A DNA stretch of 64,000 bases from positions 62,001 to 126,000 of the forward strand of contig NZ_BCXI01000003.1 in NCBI RefSeq assembly GCF_001895025.1. The letters run 5' to 3'. The notes below the pieces were generated by a model, which worked only from the letters and a program-made list of their open reading frames with translations, was not told where the DNA came from and did not search any database. Both the position numbers and the translations under genes were made by a program. This document shows positions 44,830-52,887 of this stretch, one piece after another; within the stretch, counting starts at the first letter, position 1, and each line of letters opens with the position of its first letter. Source of the DNA: Rhodococcus zopfii NBRC 100606 = JCM 9919 (GTDB lineage Bacteria > Actinomycetota > Actinomycetes > Mycobacteriales > Mycobacteriaceae).

Positions 44830-45809
44830 CGTGCCTCGACGGGAAGGTTCGACGAGTAGTCGTGCGGATGAACGCCGAACACGAGGGCGGAACGTTCCAG
44901 TGCAGCATCCAATGTGCCTCCCGTAGTGGCGAATTCGATCACGGCGTCGGCGATCATCAGGCTGCGATGTTGGCCGAAGCTCAGGTTCCGCAGCGTCGGG
45001 TCGTCGAAATTCACCGGAGGTTCCTGTGCCGTCGAAATTCCGGGGTGACACTGCCGGGTCAACAGTGAACCGGCCACGAAGTGGTCCCGATGCTCGGTGC
45101 TCCAGGCGTGAACCGCGTCGCAGATCTCGTCCGGGTCTTGATCGACATAGAGCACCATGGAGTCGCTGCGGGGATAGTCGGCGGGACAGGTCAGCAGCTT
45201 CACATCGAAGTCGATGCCCCACACGTCGAGGCACCGCACGACGTCCACGAACAGTCGTACCGCCGCGTCCGGGTCGCCGATGGACAGGTAGACACGGGTT
45301 TCCTTCTCCCGGTACCGGCTCTCGTCGAGGGAGGAAGGTCCGTAGACATAGAAGAAGCCCGGCGAGACGGCGCTCGAATGGTGCTGGAGCCGGATGTCGA
45401 CCTCGGATCCGTGGAAACGGACAGCCTTGTCCCGTGTGGTCCGCACGCGAACCCCGTTCTGAAGGTACACCACGGAGTCTGCTCGTTCCTCGACGAGAGG
45501 GCGGCGCACGACGAACGTGCGGTCGGCGAACTCCTGAAGGAGAGCGAGTTCCATACGAGAACCGTTGGCAGGCTTGGGTGCAAGAGCCTCGTCGGACCAC
45601 TGTGGTCGCCTCCGGGTCGAGGCGGGCATGCCGTGTCGCGCGTGCAGGATGTCGTACAGGACCGCAGCCAGCTTGTGCCGGACGACGCTCGCGGGTCCGG
45701 TCAGCTCGGTGCCCTCCAGGGTGATCGTCACGTCGTCTCCGCGCCGGCCGGTGTGCTCCAGCACAGCGCGGAGTGTCTCCGCGACGGCAACGCTGCTGTT
45801 CGTCGTCAT
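44823..45809 (-). CDS. HopA1-family protein, probable phospho-Ser/Thr lyase of class V lanthipeptide synthesis
   Basis: 328 residues. The central motif SPGFFYVYGP, then ETRVYLSIGDPDAAVRLF and DSMVLYVDQDP, are the pattern of the T3SS effector HopA1 domain. HopA1-like proteins are paired with APH-type kinases in thioamitide (TvaD) and class V lanthipeptide clusters (LanY-type), where they eliminate phosphate to give dehydroalanine/dehydrobutyrine. The ATG at 45809 overlaps the kinase stop (ATGA), matching that partnership. Family call is from motif memory, not a search. Confidence 0.75.
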   Translation of the reverse strand: MTTNSSVAVAETLRAVLEHTGRRGDDVTITLEGTELTGPASVVRHKLAAVLYDILHARHGMPASTRRRPQWSDEALAPKPANGSRMELALLQEFADRTFVVRRPLVEERADSVVYLQNGVRVRTTRDKAVRFHGSEVDIRLQHHSSAVSPGFFYVYGPSSLDESRYREKETRVYLSIGDPDAAVRLFVDVVRCLDVWGIDFDVKLLTCPADYPRSDSMVLYVDQDPDEICDAVHAWSTEHRDHFVAGSLLTRQCHPGISTAQEPPVNFDDPTLRNLSFGQHRSLMIADAVIEFATTGGTLDAALERSALVFGVHPHDYSSNLPVEARC

Positions 45810-46942
45810 GCCGTGATCCGATCCAACTCGAACTCTTCGATGAAGGCGTCGGGATCGAGGAGCAGTGCTCGTCCGATCCCGGCGAGTGCGCGGGACTGCG
45901 CGGTGAGCGTGACTACGCCGGCCGCGTTCGCGAGCAGTCGATCGAGCTGGTGCCAGCCGGCGAATCGCGAGATCTCCGCGGCCCAGACCCGGTCCAGAAG
46001 TCGTCGCGGACGGGTGCGGCACCATGCTTCCTGATAGCCCGAGCACAACTCTTTTGCCAGCGTCTTCGCGTTCTCCAGACCGGTTCGGACGGCCGTCTCG
46101 TGGGCTTCCCTGCCGGATGGGTCGCTGCCGAGGCTGCACAGCGATGCGATGACCGAGGTGTTGACGATGTCCCCGATCAACGAACCAAGATCCCGGGCGG
46201 TCGGTCCGGTCCCGAACTCCTCCCAGTCGATGATCCAGTGGTGTTCGTCGTCGGAGATCAAGATCTGGTCGAGCCGCAGGTCTCCGTGCAGGGGGCCGCT
46301 CGGCGTGGGGGAGGGATCCGACAGCAGGCGGGTCGCCGCCGTGTGAAGCGCACGATCGCCGTGCAGCAGACGGAGCGCGACCAGTTGCGCTGCGGACAGC
46401 CCGGGCACGATCGCGTCGTCGACGTCACCGACCGCGAAACTCGACGGCATCGCACCGGCGGGATGTACCGCGGGGGCTGTATCGATGCGCGCGGCATGGA
46501 GCACTCCCACCGATTGCCCGATCCGATACATTGTCCGTGGATGCAGGGTCCGTTCCACCAATCTCTGCTGCGCCGTGGGAGATTGCGGAACGACGTCGTA
46601 CACCTGCACCCGGCCGTCCTCGGACATCGCGCGCAGCGTCGGCGTCGAGATGTTCCGGCGCAGACGGTCATCGGCGTCGAGAAGATCGTGGAAAGTCTTT
46701 GCACGCGAACATGTTCGCGGTGCCGGCGGTGCGGTCGTCTCGTACTTGACGAAGAGGGAATGACCCTTCGTGGTCCTGCTGACCCAGTTCGGATTTCGGC
46801 CCCCGAGCTGGATCGGGTCGACCATCGTTCCGACAGCAGCCGCGGTCAGCACCTCGCGTACGTCCAGGTAGTCGTCCAAGTCCTCGGCGGCGTATCGCAG
46901 TGGTGCCTCGACCCAGTCGGTCACGGGAGTATCCCGTCCCAT
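45806..46942 (-). CDS. APH-fold kinase, probable Ser/Thr kinase of class V lanthipeptide synthesis
   Basis: 378 residues with an intact aminoglycoside-phosphotransferase fold: candidate ATP Lys66 (LFVKYE), Brenner motif His219-Gly-Asp221 in LHGDLRLDQ, and the metal-binding Asp239 in IIDWEEFGTGP followed by RDLGSLIGD. In class V clusters such a LanK-type enzyme phosphorylates precursor Ser/Thr before HopA1-mediated elimination. The start ATG 46942 has GAGGAG six nt upstream, overlapping the preceding gene by 22 bp; GTG 46924 is an alternative. Confidence 0.8.
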   Translation of the reverse strand: MGRDTPVTDWVEAPLRYAAEDLDDYLDVREVLTAAAVGTMVDPIQLGGRNPNWVSRTTKGHSLFVKYETTAPPAPRTCSRAKTFHDLLDADDRLRRNISTPTLRAMSEDGRVQVYDVVPQSPTAQQRLVERTLHPRTMYRIGQSVGVLHAARIDTAPAVHPAGAMPSSFAVGDVDDAIVPGLSAAQLVALRLLHGDRALHTAATRLLSDPSPTPSGPLHGDLRLDQILISDDEHHWIIDWEEFGTGPTARDLGSLIGDIVNTSVIASLCSLGSDPSGREAHETAVRTGLENAKTLAKELCSGYQEAWCRTRPRRLLDRVWAAEISRFAGWHQLDRLLANAAGVVTLTAQSRALAGIGRALLLDPDAFIEEFELDRITA

Positions 46943-47757
46943 TGAATGCTCCTCAGTAGTGTGAACAGCTCGTCCGTCAGGTCGTCGGCGGTCGCCACGA
47001 ACGTGTCCGCGTAATCCAGGACGTGGAGCACGCTGCGGTGCTGGGCGAAGGCCATGATCGACCGGCGATCCAATCCCGCCGTGTGGGTGTCGATGATCGT
47101 GCTCAGTGCCCGGCAGTGGTGAGCGATCGGAAACGACTCGAAGAGGGCGATTTCTCCGAGCTCCCCGATCAGAAACCCCCAGTCCGTCTCGGGCGGGCCG
47201 ATCGAGAGATCTTCGCCGGTCAAGACGACTCCCCGGTCCGCGGTCAGATACACCGACGCCAAGGAGGGTGCCCCGTGCAGCAGGCCGGGCCTGGACGACG
47301 CTTGCGGCATCAGGGGGAGATCGAAATACTCCGCCGGAATCTCGCGCCGTAATATCTCATCAACTTCTGTTGCAGCACAGCGAAGCTCACGTAGGTGTGC
47401 TTCGAGTCTCCGAATCCACGGAGGACCGGTCGGGACACCCGATGTCACCATGTCCTGGCCGCTTCGATGGAGTTCGTCGAGCACATGTCCGATCGCGGTG
47501 ACCGCGATCCGTGCATCCTCGGCCGAGTCTGCGTCCAGCGCGATCGAAGAATCCGCCGGAAGCCGATACTCGAACTCGTCGGAAGTTGCGGAGGGCACGA
47601 CCGCGCCGGATACCCGTTGCACACGTGTGAGATCGGGTGTCTCTCGTTCGCCGCGGTCGGAACGAATCCGCACGATGTTCAGAGAATCGGGAGTGCGGTG
47701 TTGGACGGAGACGAGGTTTCGGCTAACGGAGACCGACACCGGGTCGGATGTCTTCAT
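46921..47757 (-). CDS. Degenerate APH-fold pseudokinase of the cluster
   Basis: 278 residues. It keeps the APH outline but loses the catalytic residues: the Brenner-like site reads LLHGAPSLASVYL (residues 160-171, Asp replaced by Ala163), and the metal site reads LTGEDLSIGPPETDWG, without the Asp-Trp-Glu of its neighbour. It is therefore likely non-catalytic and may bind the leader or shape the cyclisation complex, perhaps the counterpart of the third (LanX-type) component in class V systems; I cannot verify that equivalence. The start overlaps the flavoprotein gene by 35 bp, which implies close coupling. Confidence 0.7.
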   Translation of the reverse strand: MKTSDPVSVSVSRNLVSVQHRTPDSLNIVRIRSDRGERETPDLTRVQRVSGAVVPSATSDEFEYRLPADSSIALDADSAEDARIAVTAIGHVLDELHRSGQDMVTSGVPTGPPWIRRLEAHLRELRCAATEVDEILRREIPAEYFDLPLMPQASSRPGLLHGAPSLASVYLTADRGVVLTGEDLSIGPPETDWGFLIGELGEIALFESFPIAHHCRALSTIIDTHTAGLDRRSIMAFAQHRSVLHVLDYADTFVATADDLTDELFTLLRSIQWDGILP

Positions 47758-48289
47758 GATTTCCAATCTGGTCCAGCAACTCGACGACGTCTGTGAACGG
47801 GACGGGTGCACCACGGACCTCGGTTCCCAGCACCGCGCTCGGTGCGACGATGGTCGGCAGCAACTCGACCCGCCGGTGGCCCTCGAGTCGTGCCGTCGCC
47901 TGCTCGAACGAGAACGATTCGGCACCGCCGGGCGGGAGCGCCGGGGCGATCACGATTCGGGCCGCGGAGCACTGGATCGACAGCATGACCGGCGTATCGA
48001 CGGTGCCCAGCGAGAATCGCGTGACGAAGTTCAAACTCGCCGGATAGACCACGATTACGTCCGGCCATCGGCTGAGTTCCACGTGCTGCCCGTTCCGTAT
48101 CCGATCCCAGTCGTCGAGGAGGACGTGGTCGGCGTGCATCGCACAGGCATCGCGTGTGACGAATCGGAGTGCTGCGGCGGACAGCGCGACGCGTACCTCG
48201 TCCGCGGGGCGCATTGCACGAAGCGTCTGCAGGCAGAGGGGAGTCAGGGGCGCCATGGCTGCGCCGGTGACATAGAACAGAACTTTCAT
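47723..48289 (-). CDS. HFCD-family flavoprotein, cysteine decarboxylase (LanD/TvaF type)
   Basis: 188 residues. Rossmann-like start KVLFYVTGAAMAP, active-site His69 in QHVELSRWPDVIVVYPAS, and the PASLNF motif (83-88) equivalent to PASANT of EpiD. The family oxidatively decarboxylates a C-terminal Cys to an enethiol, which closes on dehydro-residues as AviCys or AviMeCys. The precursor's last residue is Cys, as required. First gene after the precursor; the ATG at 48289 lies 8 nt from the base of a hairpin. Confidence 0.9.
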   Translation of the reverse strand: MKVLFYVTGAAMAPLTPLCLQTLRAMRPADEVRVALSAAALRFVTRDACAMHADHVLLDDWDRIRNGQHVELSRWPDVIVVYPASLNFVTRFSLGTVDTPVMLSIQCSAARIVIAPALPPGGAESFSFEQATARLEGHRRVELLPTIVAPSAVLGTEVRGAPVPFTDVVELLDQIGNHEDIRPGVGLR

Positions 48290-48297
48290 CGCGGATG

Positions 48298-48331
48298 TTG
48301 GTTGGCGCGCACGGAAATACGCGCCAACCAA
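48298..48331 (-). promoter_or_regulatory. Hairpin between precursor gene and decarboxylase gene
   Basis: TTGGTTGGCGCG (48298-48309) and CGCGCCAACCAA (48320-48331) form a perfect 12-bp stem with a 10-nt loop. There is no T-run, and the stem base is 8 nt from the next ATG. Such hairpins often stabilise precursor mRNA or act as partial terminators, giving more precursor than enzyme. Confidence 0.7.
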
Positions 48332-48359
48332 GCCCCCCTTCTACAACCAGGTCCGCCGG

Positions 48360-48572
48360 TCAGCAGACTTTCTGGATCGTGTTCTTGACGTTCGGCGTTC
48401 CGCCGGCGAGCGTGATTGCGCACTGCTGCGACGACTTCTGGGCGATGAGAGTCGCGCGCAGGAGCAACGGCGTCAGGACGGGAGTGGTTGCCGGAGCGCC
48501 CACCCCGGAGGCACCTCCTGCCGCCAATTCGTCATCGGTCGTGTACATCCGGTATCCATCGGACAGTGCCAT
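48360..48572 (-). CDS. Lanthipeptide precursor peptide, probable class V (LanA)
   Basis: 70 residues, start MALSDGYRMYTTDDELAAGG with AAAGGA upstream. The first ~20 residues are an acidic leader ending in Gly19-Gly20. The following part (from about residue 21) is rich in Ser/Thr (10) with only two Cys, Cys51 and the C-terminal Cys70. The end, Thr65-I-Q-K-V-Cys70, has the T-x4-C spacing of the AviMeCys ring in thioviridamide-type peptides, and Ser48-Q-Q-Cys51 could form a lanthionine. The exact cleavage site is unknown. First gene of the operon. Confidence 0.85.
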   Translation of the reverse strand: MALSDGYRMYTTDDELAAGGASGVGAPATTPVLTPLLLRATLIAQKSSQQCAITLAGGTPNVKNTIQKVC

Positions 48573-48721
48573 CTGATTCCTTTCGGTCCTTTTCCGACGA
48601 CTGTTTGTGCCGTCGGAGATTTGGATGCGCGGAACACCGTCTACGGTTCCGGTGCTGCTGTGTGATGTACGACACATATGAGATCCGGTGGGTCCGCGGG
48701 ACGGTGAACCGCACGGGAATC

Positions 48722-49072
48722 ATGGTGGCAGAAATAAGCTCTGCACCAATAGAACTCGTGCACACATCTTCGGCTGGAGCGGATAGTCTTGCGGCTCGGG
48801 AGTCCACTCCCTCGTCTCCGCAGCTGGTGGTGGAGCACCCGATCGTGCGGGTCGACACGAACGACCGGGTCCAGTACCTGCCGCACGTCCTCCGCGACGT
48901 GGGGCTACGAGGGCTGGCCGAGACGGTCTATCGGGGCATGGCGACCGGGCAGCGTTGGGGAAGGGGCTGGAGCAGGCTCAGGGACCCGCAGAGTTTCCGG
49001 TTGTTCGAGCCCGGTCGGCTCAGTGCAGGATTCGGGGACCCAATTGGTGGGCGAGTTCGAGGGCGAGCATGA
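48722..49072 (+). CDS. Hypothetical protein, divergent from the precursor gene
   Basis: 116 codons from ATG 48722. The middle (VVEHPIVRVDTNDRVQYLPHVLRDVGLRGLAET) is codon-biased like a real gene, but the end runs into the 3' part of the convergent PucR gene and reads as Arg/Gly-rich antisense sequence. It may be a gene remnant. Nothing in it is recognisable; low confidence. Confidence 0.3.
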   Translation: MVAEISSAPIELVHTSSAGADSLAARESTPSSPQLVVEHPIVRVDTNDRVQYLPHVLRDVGLRGLAETVYRGMATGQRWGRGWSRLRDPQSFRLFEPGRLSAGFGDPIGGRVRGRA

Positions 49073-50255
49073 GTGCCAGTCGGTGTTCGCCGGGGTGGTG
49101 GCCGAGCAGTTCGGTTGCGCGGGCGACTCGTTGCAGGACGGTGTTGCGGTGTGTGTGTAGGCGTACTGCCGCGCGGGGTGCGTTTTCGGCTTCGTCGAGG
49201 TATATCCGAAGGGTTTCGCGGAGGCGCTCGGCTGTGGGAGTGTCCGCGGCCAGTGATCCGAGTGTGTCGGTGACGAATTCTGCTGCGCGGTCGTGATCTT
49301 GGGCAGTCAGTGCGGTGACTTCCAGGTCCTGGTACAGCGCGAGTCGGGTACCGCCGGGGTGACCGGCGAGCAGGCGCTGGATGGCCACTGCGGCGGCATG
49401 GGATCGGCGGAACCCGGTGATGCCGGATCGGGTGGGTCCCACAGCGACCCGGACGTGGGATTGGGCCTGCGCGATAGCGTTTCGCATCGCGTCGCGGGAG
49501 AGGTCGGCCTCGGTACCCAGCCACGCCCACAGTGTGGAGGTTCCGGCGGGCAGGGTGAGGGGGTGACGAGCGCCGACGGCACGCGCCAGAATGGTGGCAG
49601 CCGCCTCCAGGGCGCCTTGGACTTCGCCGACCGGTTGGGACCACAGCACCAGCGCGGTGTGGTGACGGGCGAGGTCGTAGCCGAGTCTCTCGCCGGCCCG
49701 GGAGCTGTCGATCGGTGCACCGTCCAGGATCAACCGGACCGTTTCGGTGCGGCGTGCGAGAGCGCCGCCGAGCACCTGTTCCCGCTCCCGCTGCGCTTCG
49801 GCGAGGACGCAGGCCACAACGTGGTCGACGTATTCGAATATGCGTTGCGAGGAGGCGTTCAGCAGGTCCATCAGCAGGGGGCTCGCCGGAACGCGCGCGG
49901 CGACGAGTGTCATGTAGCGCTGCCAGGCGATGTTCTGTCCGCGGCGATAGGACTGGAAGATCGCCTCGAAGTCGATGCCGCGTCGAGCGATGGTGCGGGC
50001 GATATCGAGTGCTTCGGGTGGGACGTCGATCGGTGCGGTTCGGTCGTTTCGTCGGGTGAGGGTGGTGAGCAGACGCAGGGCATTCGCGCGGTTGCTCGCC
50101 GACATGTCCGCCGCGATCGCGGCGTCTGCACCCAGTGCGGGCGTCAGCTCGATTTCGGCGGCGTCCATCTCGGCGACCAGCTCGTCGAGTTCGCCCAGCA
50201 TCAGCTCGGCGACCTCACCCATCAGCTCGATCACCTCGGGGGATTCTCCGCTCAT
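49020..50255 (-). CDS. PucR/CdaR-type transcriptional regulator
   Basis: 411 residues. The N-terminal ~150 are helical (no PucR domain motif), the centre resembles the degenerate GGDEF-like domain of CdaR regulators, and the C-terminus has the HTH_30 pattern LRETLRIYLDEAENAPRAAVRLHTHRNTVLQRVARATELLG. Divergent from the monooxygenase operon at 50368 with 112 bp between, so it probably activates it in response to the substrate. Start MSGESPE at 50255 chosen. Confidence 0.88.
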   Translation of the reverse strand: MSGESPEVIELMGEVAELMLGELDELVAEMDAAEIELTPALGADAAIAADMSASNRANALRLLTTLTRRNDRTAPIDVPPEALDIARTIARRGIDFEAIFQSYRRGQNIAWQRYMTLVAARVPASPLLMDLLNASSQRIFEYVDHVVACVLAEAQREREQVLGGALARRTETVRLILDGAPIDSSRAGERLGYDLARHHTALVLWSQPVGEVQGALEAAATILARAVGARHPLTLPAGTSTLWAWLGTEADLSRDAMRNAIAQAQSHVRVAVGPTRSGITGFRRSHAAAVAIQRLLAGHPGGTRLALYQDLEVTALTAQDHDRAAEFVTDTLGSLAADTPTAERLRETLRIYLDEAENAPRAAVRLHTHRNTVLQRVARATELLGHHPGEHRLALMLALELAHQLGPRILH

Positions 50256-50367
50256 GAGCAAATTGTGCCAGCGCACATATCGAGCCGAAAGGACTGAGCA
50301 TGCAAACATTCCTCTGCGGTGAATACCTCCCTAACGTGAAACGCATCACATTCGAGAAGGAGGATCG

Positions 50368-51885
50368 ATGAGGAGCACTCCCGCAGAGACGGTGACCACC
50401 CACTTCGACGTCTTGATCATCGGTGCCGGAATCTCGGGTCTCGGTGCTGCCTGCCATCTGAAGATGCGTCGCCCGGGCACCTCGTTCGCGATTCTGGAAG
50501 GCCGCGACTCGATCGGCGGAACATGGAATCTGTTCCGGTATCCGGGCATTCGCTCGGATTCGGACATGCCCAGCTTCGGTTTCGGCTTCAAGCCCTGGAC
50601 GCATCGCAAGGCGATCGCCGACGGCCATGCCATCATGGACTATCTGGAGCAGACCGTCGCCGAGAGAGATTTGGCGGAGAACATCCACTTCGGCTGCCGG
50701 GTACTCGGTGCGGAGTTCTCTTCCACGGAAGGCCTGTGGACGGTGACCGCGCAGCGTTCCGGCACCGGGGAGACGACCGAATTCACCGCGCGGTTCCTGT
50801 TCGCGGGGACCGGCTACTACGACTACGAATCCGGGTTCACCCCCGAGTTCGCCGGTGTCGAGGACTTCGGGGGGACACTGGTTCATCCGCAGCACTGGCC
50901 CGAGGATCTGGACTACACGGGCAAACGGGTGGTCGTGATCGGTAGCGGCGCAACCGCTGTGACCCTGATTCCCTCGATGGCGGGCGAAGCAGGTCATGTC
51001 ACCATGCTGCAACGCTCCCCGAGTTATGTGTTCTCGATCCCTGCCGAGGACGCGATCGCCAACACGTTGAACACGGTCCTCGGCCACGAGCGCGCGTATC
51101 GAATCGTCCGGCGCAAGAACATCATGCTCAACCGCGGCATCTTCAAGGCCTGTATGCGCGCCCCGAAACTGATGCGCACGCTGTTGATTGCCAACGTGCG
51201 GCGACAGTTGCCCCGGCACTTCGATGTCGACACCCACTTCACCCCGCGGTACAACCCGTGGGAGCAGCGGCTGTGCATGGTTCCCAACGGTGACTTGTTC
51301 AAGGCGATTTCGTCGGGGCAGGCCTCGGTGGTCACCGATCGGATCGAACGATTCACCGAGACCGGAATCCGGTTGGAGTCGGGCCGGGAGTTGGCCGCCG
51401 ACATCGTCGTCACGGCAACCGGCCTGAACATGTCAGCCCTCGGCAAGATCACGATCGTGGTCGACGGACGGCCGGTGCATCTGCCGGACACCACGGTCTA
51501 CAAGGCCATGATGCTCTCCGGTGTGCCCAATTTCGCGTTCGCCATGGGATACACGAACATTTCCTGGACGCTCAAGGTGGATCTGGTCTGCGAGCACTTC
51601 TGCCGACTGCTCGACCACATGGATTCCCAGGGTCATGCCATCGTCGAACCCGTTCTCGACGATCCCGACATGGAGCGGGTCCCCCTCCTCGACCTGAGTT
51701 CGGGGTACATCCAGCGCGGGATCGCGGCGTTCCCGCAGGCGGGCACCAGCGGTCCCTGGGCGGCCGAGATGTCCTACGAAGCCGATGTCGAACGGCTGCG
51801 CGCCGGCCCGGTCGAGGATCCAGCGCTGAAATTCACCTCCCCTCGGTCGAGCGTGCTCGCAGGGCAGCGAGAAGGACGACGATGA
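50368..51885 (+). CDS. Baeyer-Villiger flavin monooxygenase, EthA-like
   Basis: 505 residues, closely resembling mycobacterial EthA: FAD motif IIGAGISGLGAACHL, then GGTWNLFRYPGIRSDSDM, the BVMO fingerprint F-x-G-x3-H-x3-W in FGGTLVHPQHW, the NADPH loop VVVIGSGATAVTL, and LCMVPNGDLFKAI. These enzymes insert oxygen into ketones to give esters and can activate thioamide prodrugs. AAGGAGGATCG gives a strong ribosome site. The next gene is an alpha/beta hydrolase overlapping by 4 bp (ATGA), suggesting ester cleavage after oxidation. Confidence 0.93.
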   Translation: MRSTPAETVTTHFDVLIIGAGISGLGAACHLKMRRPGTSFAILEGRDSIGGTWNLFRYPGIRSDSDMPSFGFGFKPWTHRKAIADGHAIMDYLEQTVAERDLAENIHFGCRVLGAEFSSTEGLWTVTAQRSGTGETTEFTARFLFAGTGYYDYESGFTPEFAGVEDFGGTLVHPQHWPEDLDYTGKRVVVIGSGATAVTLIPSMAGEAGHVTMLQRSPSYVFSIPAEDAIANTLNTVLGHERAYRIVRRKNIMLNRGIFKACMRAPKLMRTLLIANVRRQLPRHFDVDTHFTPRYNPWEQRLCMVPNGDLFKAISSGQASVVTDRIERFTETGIRLESGRELAADIVVTATGLNMSALGKITIVVDGRPVHLPDTTVYKAMMLSGVPNFAFAMGYTNISWTLKVDLVCEHFCRLLDHMDSQGHAIVEPVLDDPDMERVPLLDLSSGYIQRGIAAFPQAGTSGPWAAEMSYEADVERLRAGPVEDPALKFTSPRSSVLAGQREGRR

Positions 51886-52877
51886 TGCACGACCTGACGT
51901 TCACCAGCCACGGTGTCACCTGCGCCGCCTGGCACCTCCCGGCGAGTACCGACGCGTTTGCCGGTGAGGCGGGCCGGCCCTGCATCGTCCTGGGGCACGG
52001 GTTCGGCGGCACCCGAGACACCAGTCTGCTGGCCTACGCCGAGGCATTCGCAGCCGCCGGAATCGACGCGTTCGTCTTCGACTACCGCGGCTTCGGCGCT
52101 TCCGCCGGAGAACCACGTCAGAATGTCGGGTTCCGCCGGCAGCGGCAGGACTACCACGCGGCCATCGACACTGCCCGACATCTGCCCGGGGTCGATCCCG
52201 GTCGAATCGTGTTGTGGGGTACGTCCTACTCGGGCGGGCATGTCATCGCGGTCGCCGCCCAGGACAAGCGGGTCGCGGCAGTGGTGTCGATGAACCCGGC
52301 TACCGACGGGTTCGCCGCACTCGTCCAGATCGCGCGCTACGCCGGGGTGAGCCAACTCGTCCGGGCAGCCGGGCACGGATTGCGCGATGCGGCGCGCGCC
52401 CTCACCGGCCGACCGCCGTATCACGTGCCCGTCGTCGCGCAGCCGGGGTCGACAGCGATCATCAGCACACCGGGCGCCGAGGACGCCTACCTCTCGATCG
52501 CCGGGCCCACCTGGCGCAACGAAGTCTGTGCGCGCACGGCCCTGGAAGTCGGACTGAACCGCCCGACCATCCACGCTTCCCGGCTGACGTGCCCGATCCT
52601 GCTCCAGGTCGGCACCGACGATCGTGTTGCCCCGCCGGACGCAGCGCGCCGCACTGCGCAAAAGGCCGGCAGGTGGGCGCGGCTCCGCACGTACCCCGTC
52701 GATCACTTCGAGTTCTACCGAGGTGTGTGGCAGCGGCAGGTACTCGCCGATCAACTCGACTTCCTCACCCGCGTGCTCCGACCCGCGACCGAGGCTGATT
52801 CGATCGTGTCGGTTCGACCGATCCATGCAGGCCCGCGGCGAGCCGCAACTCTGGACAGTTCGGTTAATTGCGATTAA
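51882..52877 (+). CDS. Alpha/beta hydrolase
   Basis: 331 residues. N-terminal strand and oxyanion region GHGFGGTRDTSLL; nucleophile region LWGTSYSGGH, where the elbow reads G-T-S-Y-S rather than strict G-x-S-x-G, a known variant of this family; Asp in VGTDDRVAPP; His in VDHFEFY. Coupled to the EthA-like monooxygenase, so likely to hydrolyse the ester or lactone it makes (inference). Its stop lies in a 16-bp palindrome. Confidence 0.88.
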   Translation: MMHDLTFTSHGVTCAAWHLPASTDAFAGEAGRPCIVLGHGFGGTRDTSLLAYAEAFAAAGIDAFVFDYRGFGASAGEPRQNVGFRRQRQDYHAAIDTARHLPGVDPGRIVLWGTSYSGGHVIAVAAQDKRVAAVVSMNPATDGFAALVQIARYAGVSQLVRAAGHGLRDAARALTGRPPYHVPVVAQPGSTAIISTPGAEDAYLSIAGPTWRNEVCARTALEVGLNRPTIHASRLTCPILLQVGTDDRVAPPDAARRTAQKAGRWARLRTYPVDHFEFYRGVWQRQVLADQLDFLTRVLRPATEADSIVSVRPIHAGPRRAATLDSSVNCD

Positions 52878-52878
52878 C
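52863..52878. promoter_or_regulatory. Palindrome before the AhpD-like gene
   Basis: GTTAATTGCGATTAAC has perfect 6-bp arms GTTAAT/ATTAAC. It overlaps the hydrolase stop and ends 9 bp before the next ATG, so it could be an operator for a local promoter. The AT-rich arms stand out against GC-rich surroundings. Confidence 0.45.
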
Positions 52879-52887
52879 TTTCACGGC

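Noticed and set aside
39958-48572. Thioamitide or linaridin cluster instead of class V lanthipeptide
   Set aside because: No YcaO or TfuA gene for thioamide formation, and no CypH/CypL-type linaridin enzymes; kinase, HopA1 and decarboxylase fit class V.
48655-48680. TGTG/ACAC element upstream of the precursor as operator
   Set aside because: Half-sites are only four bases with imperfect symmetry; too weak to call.
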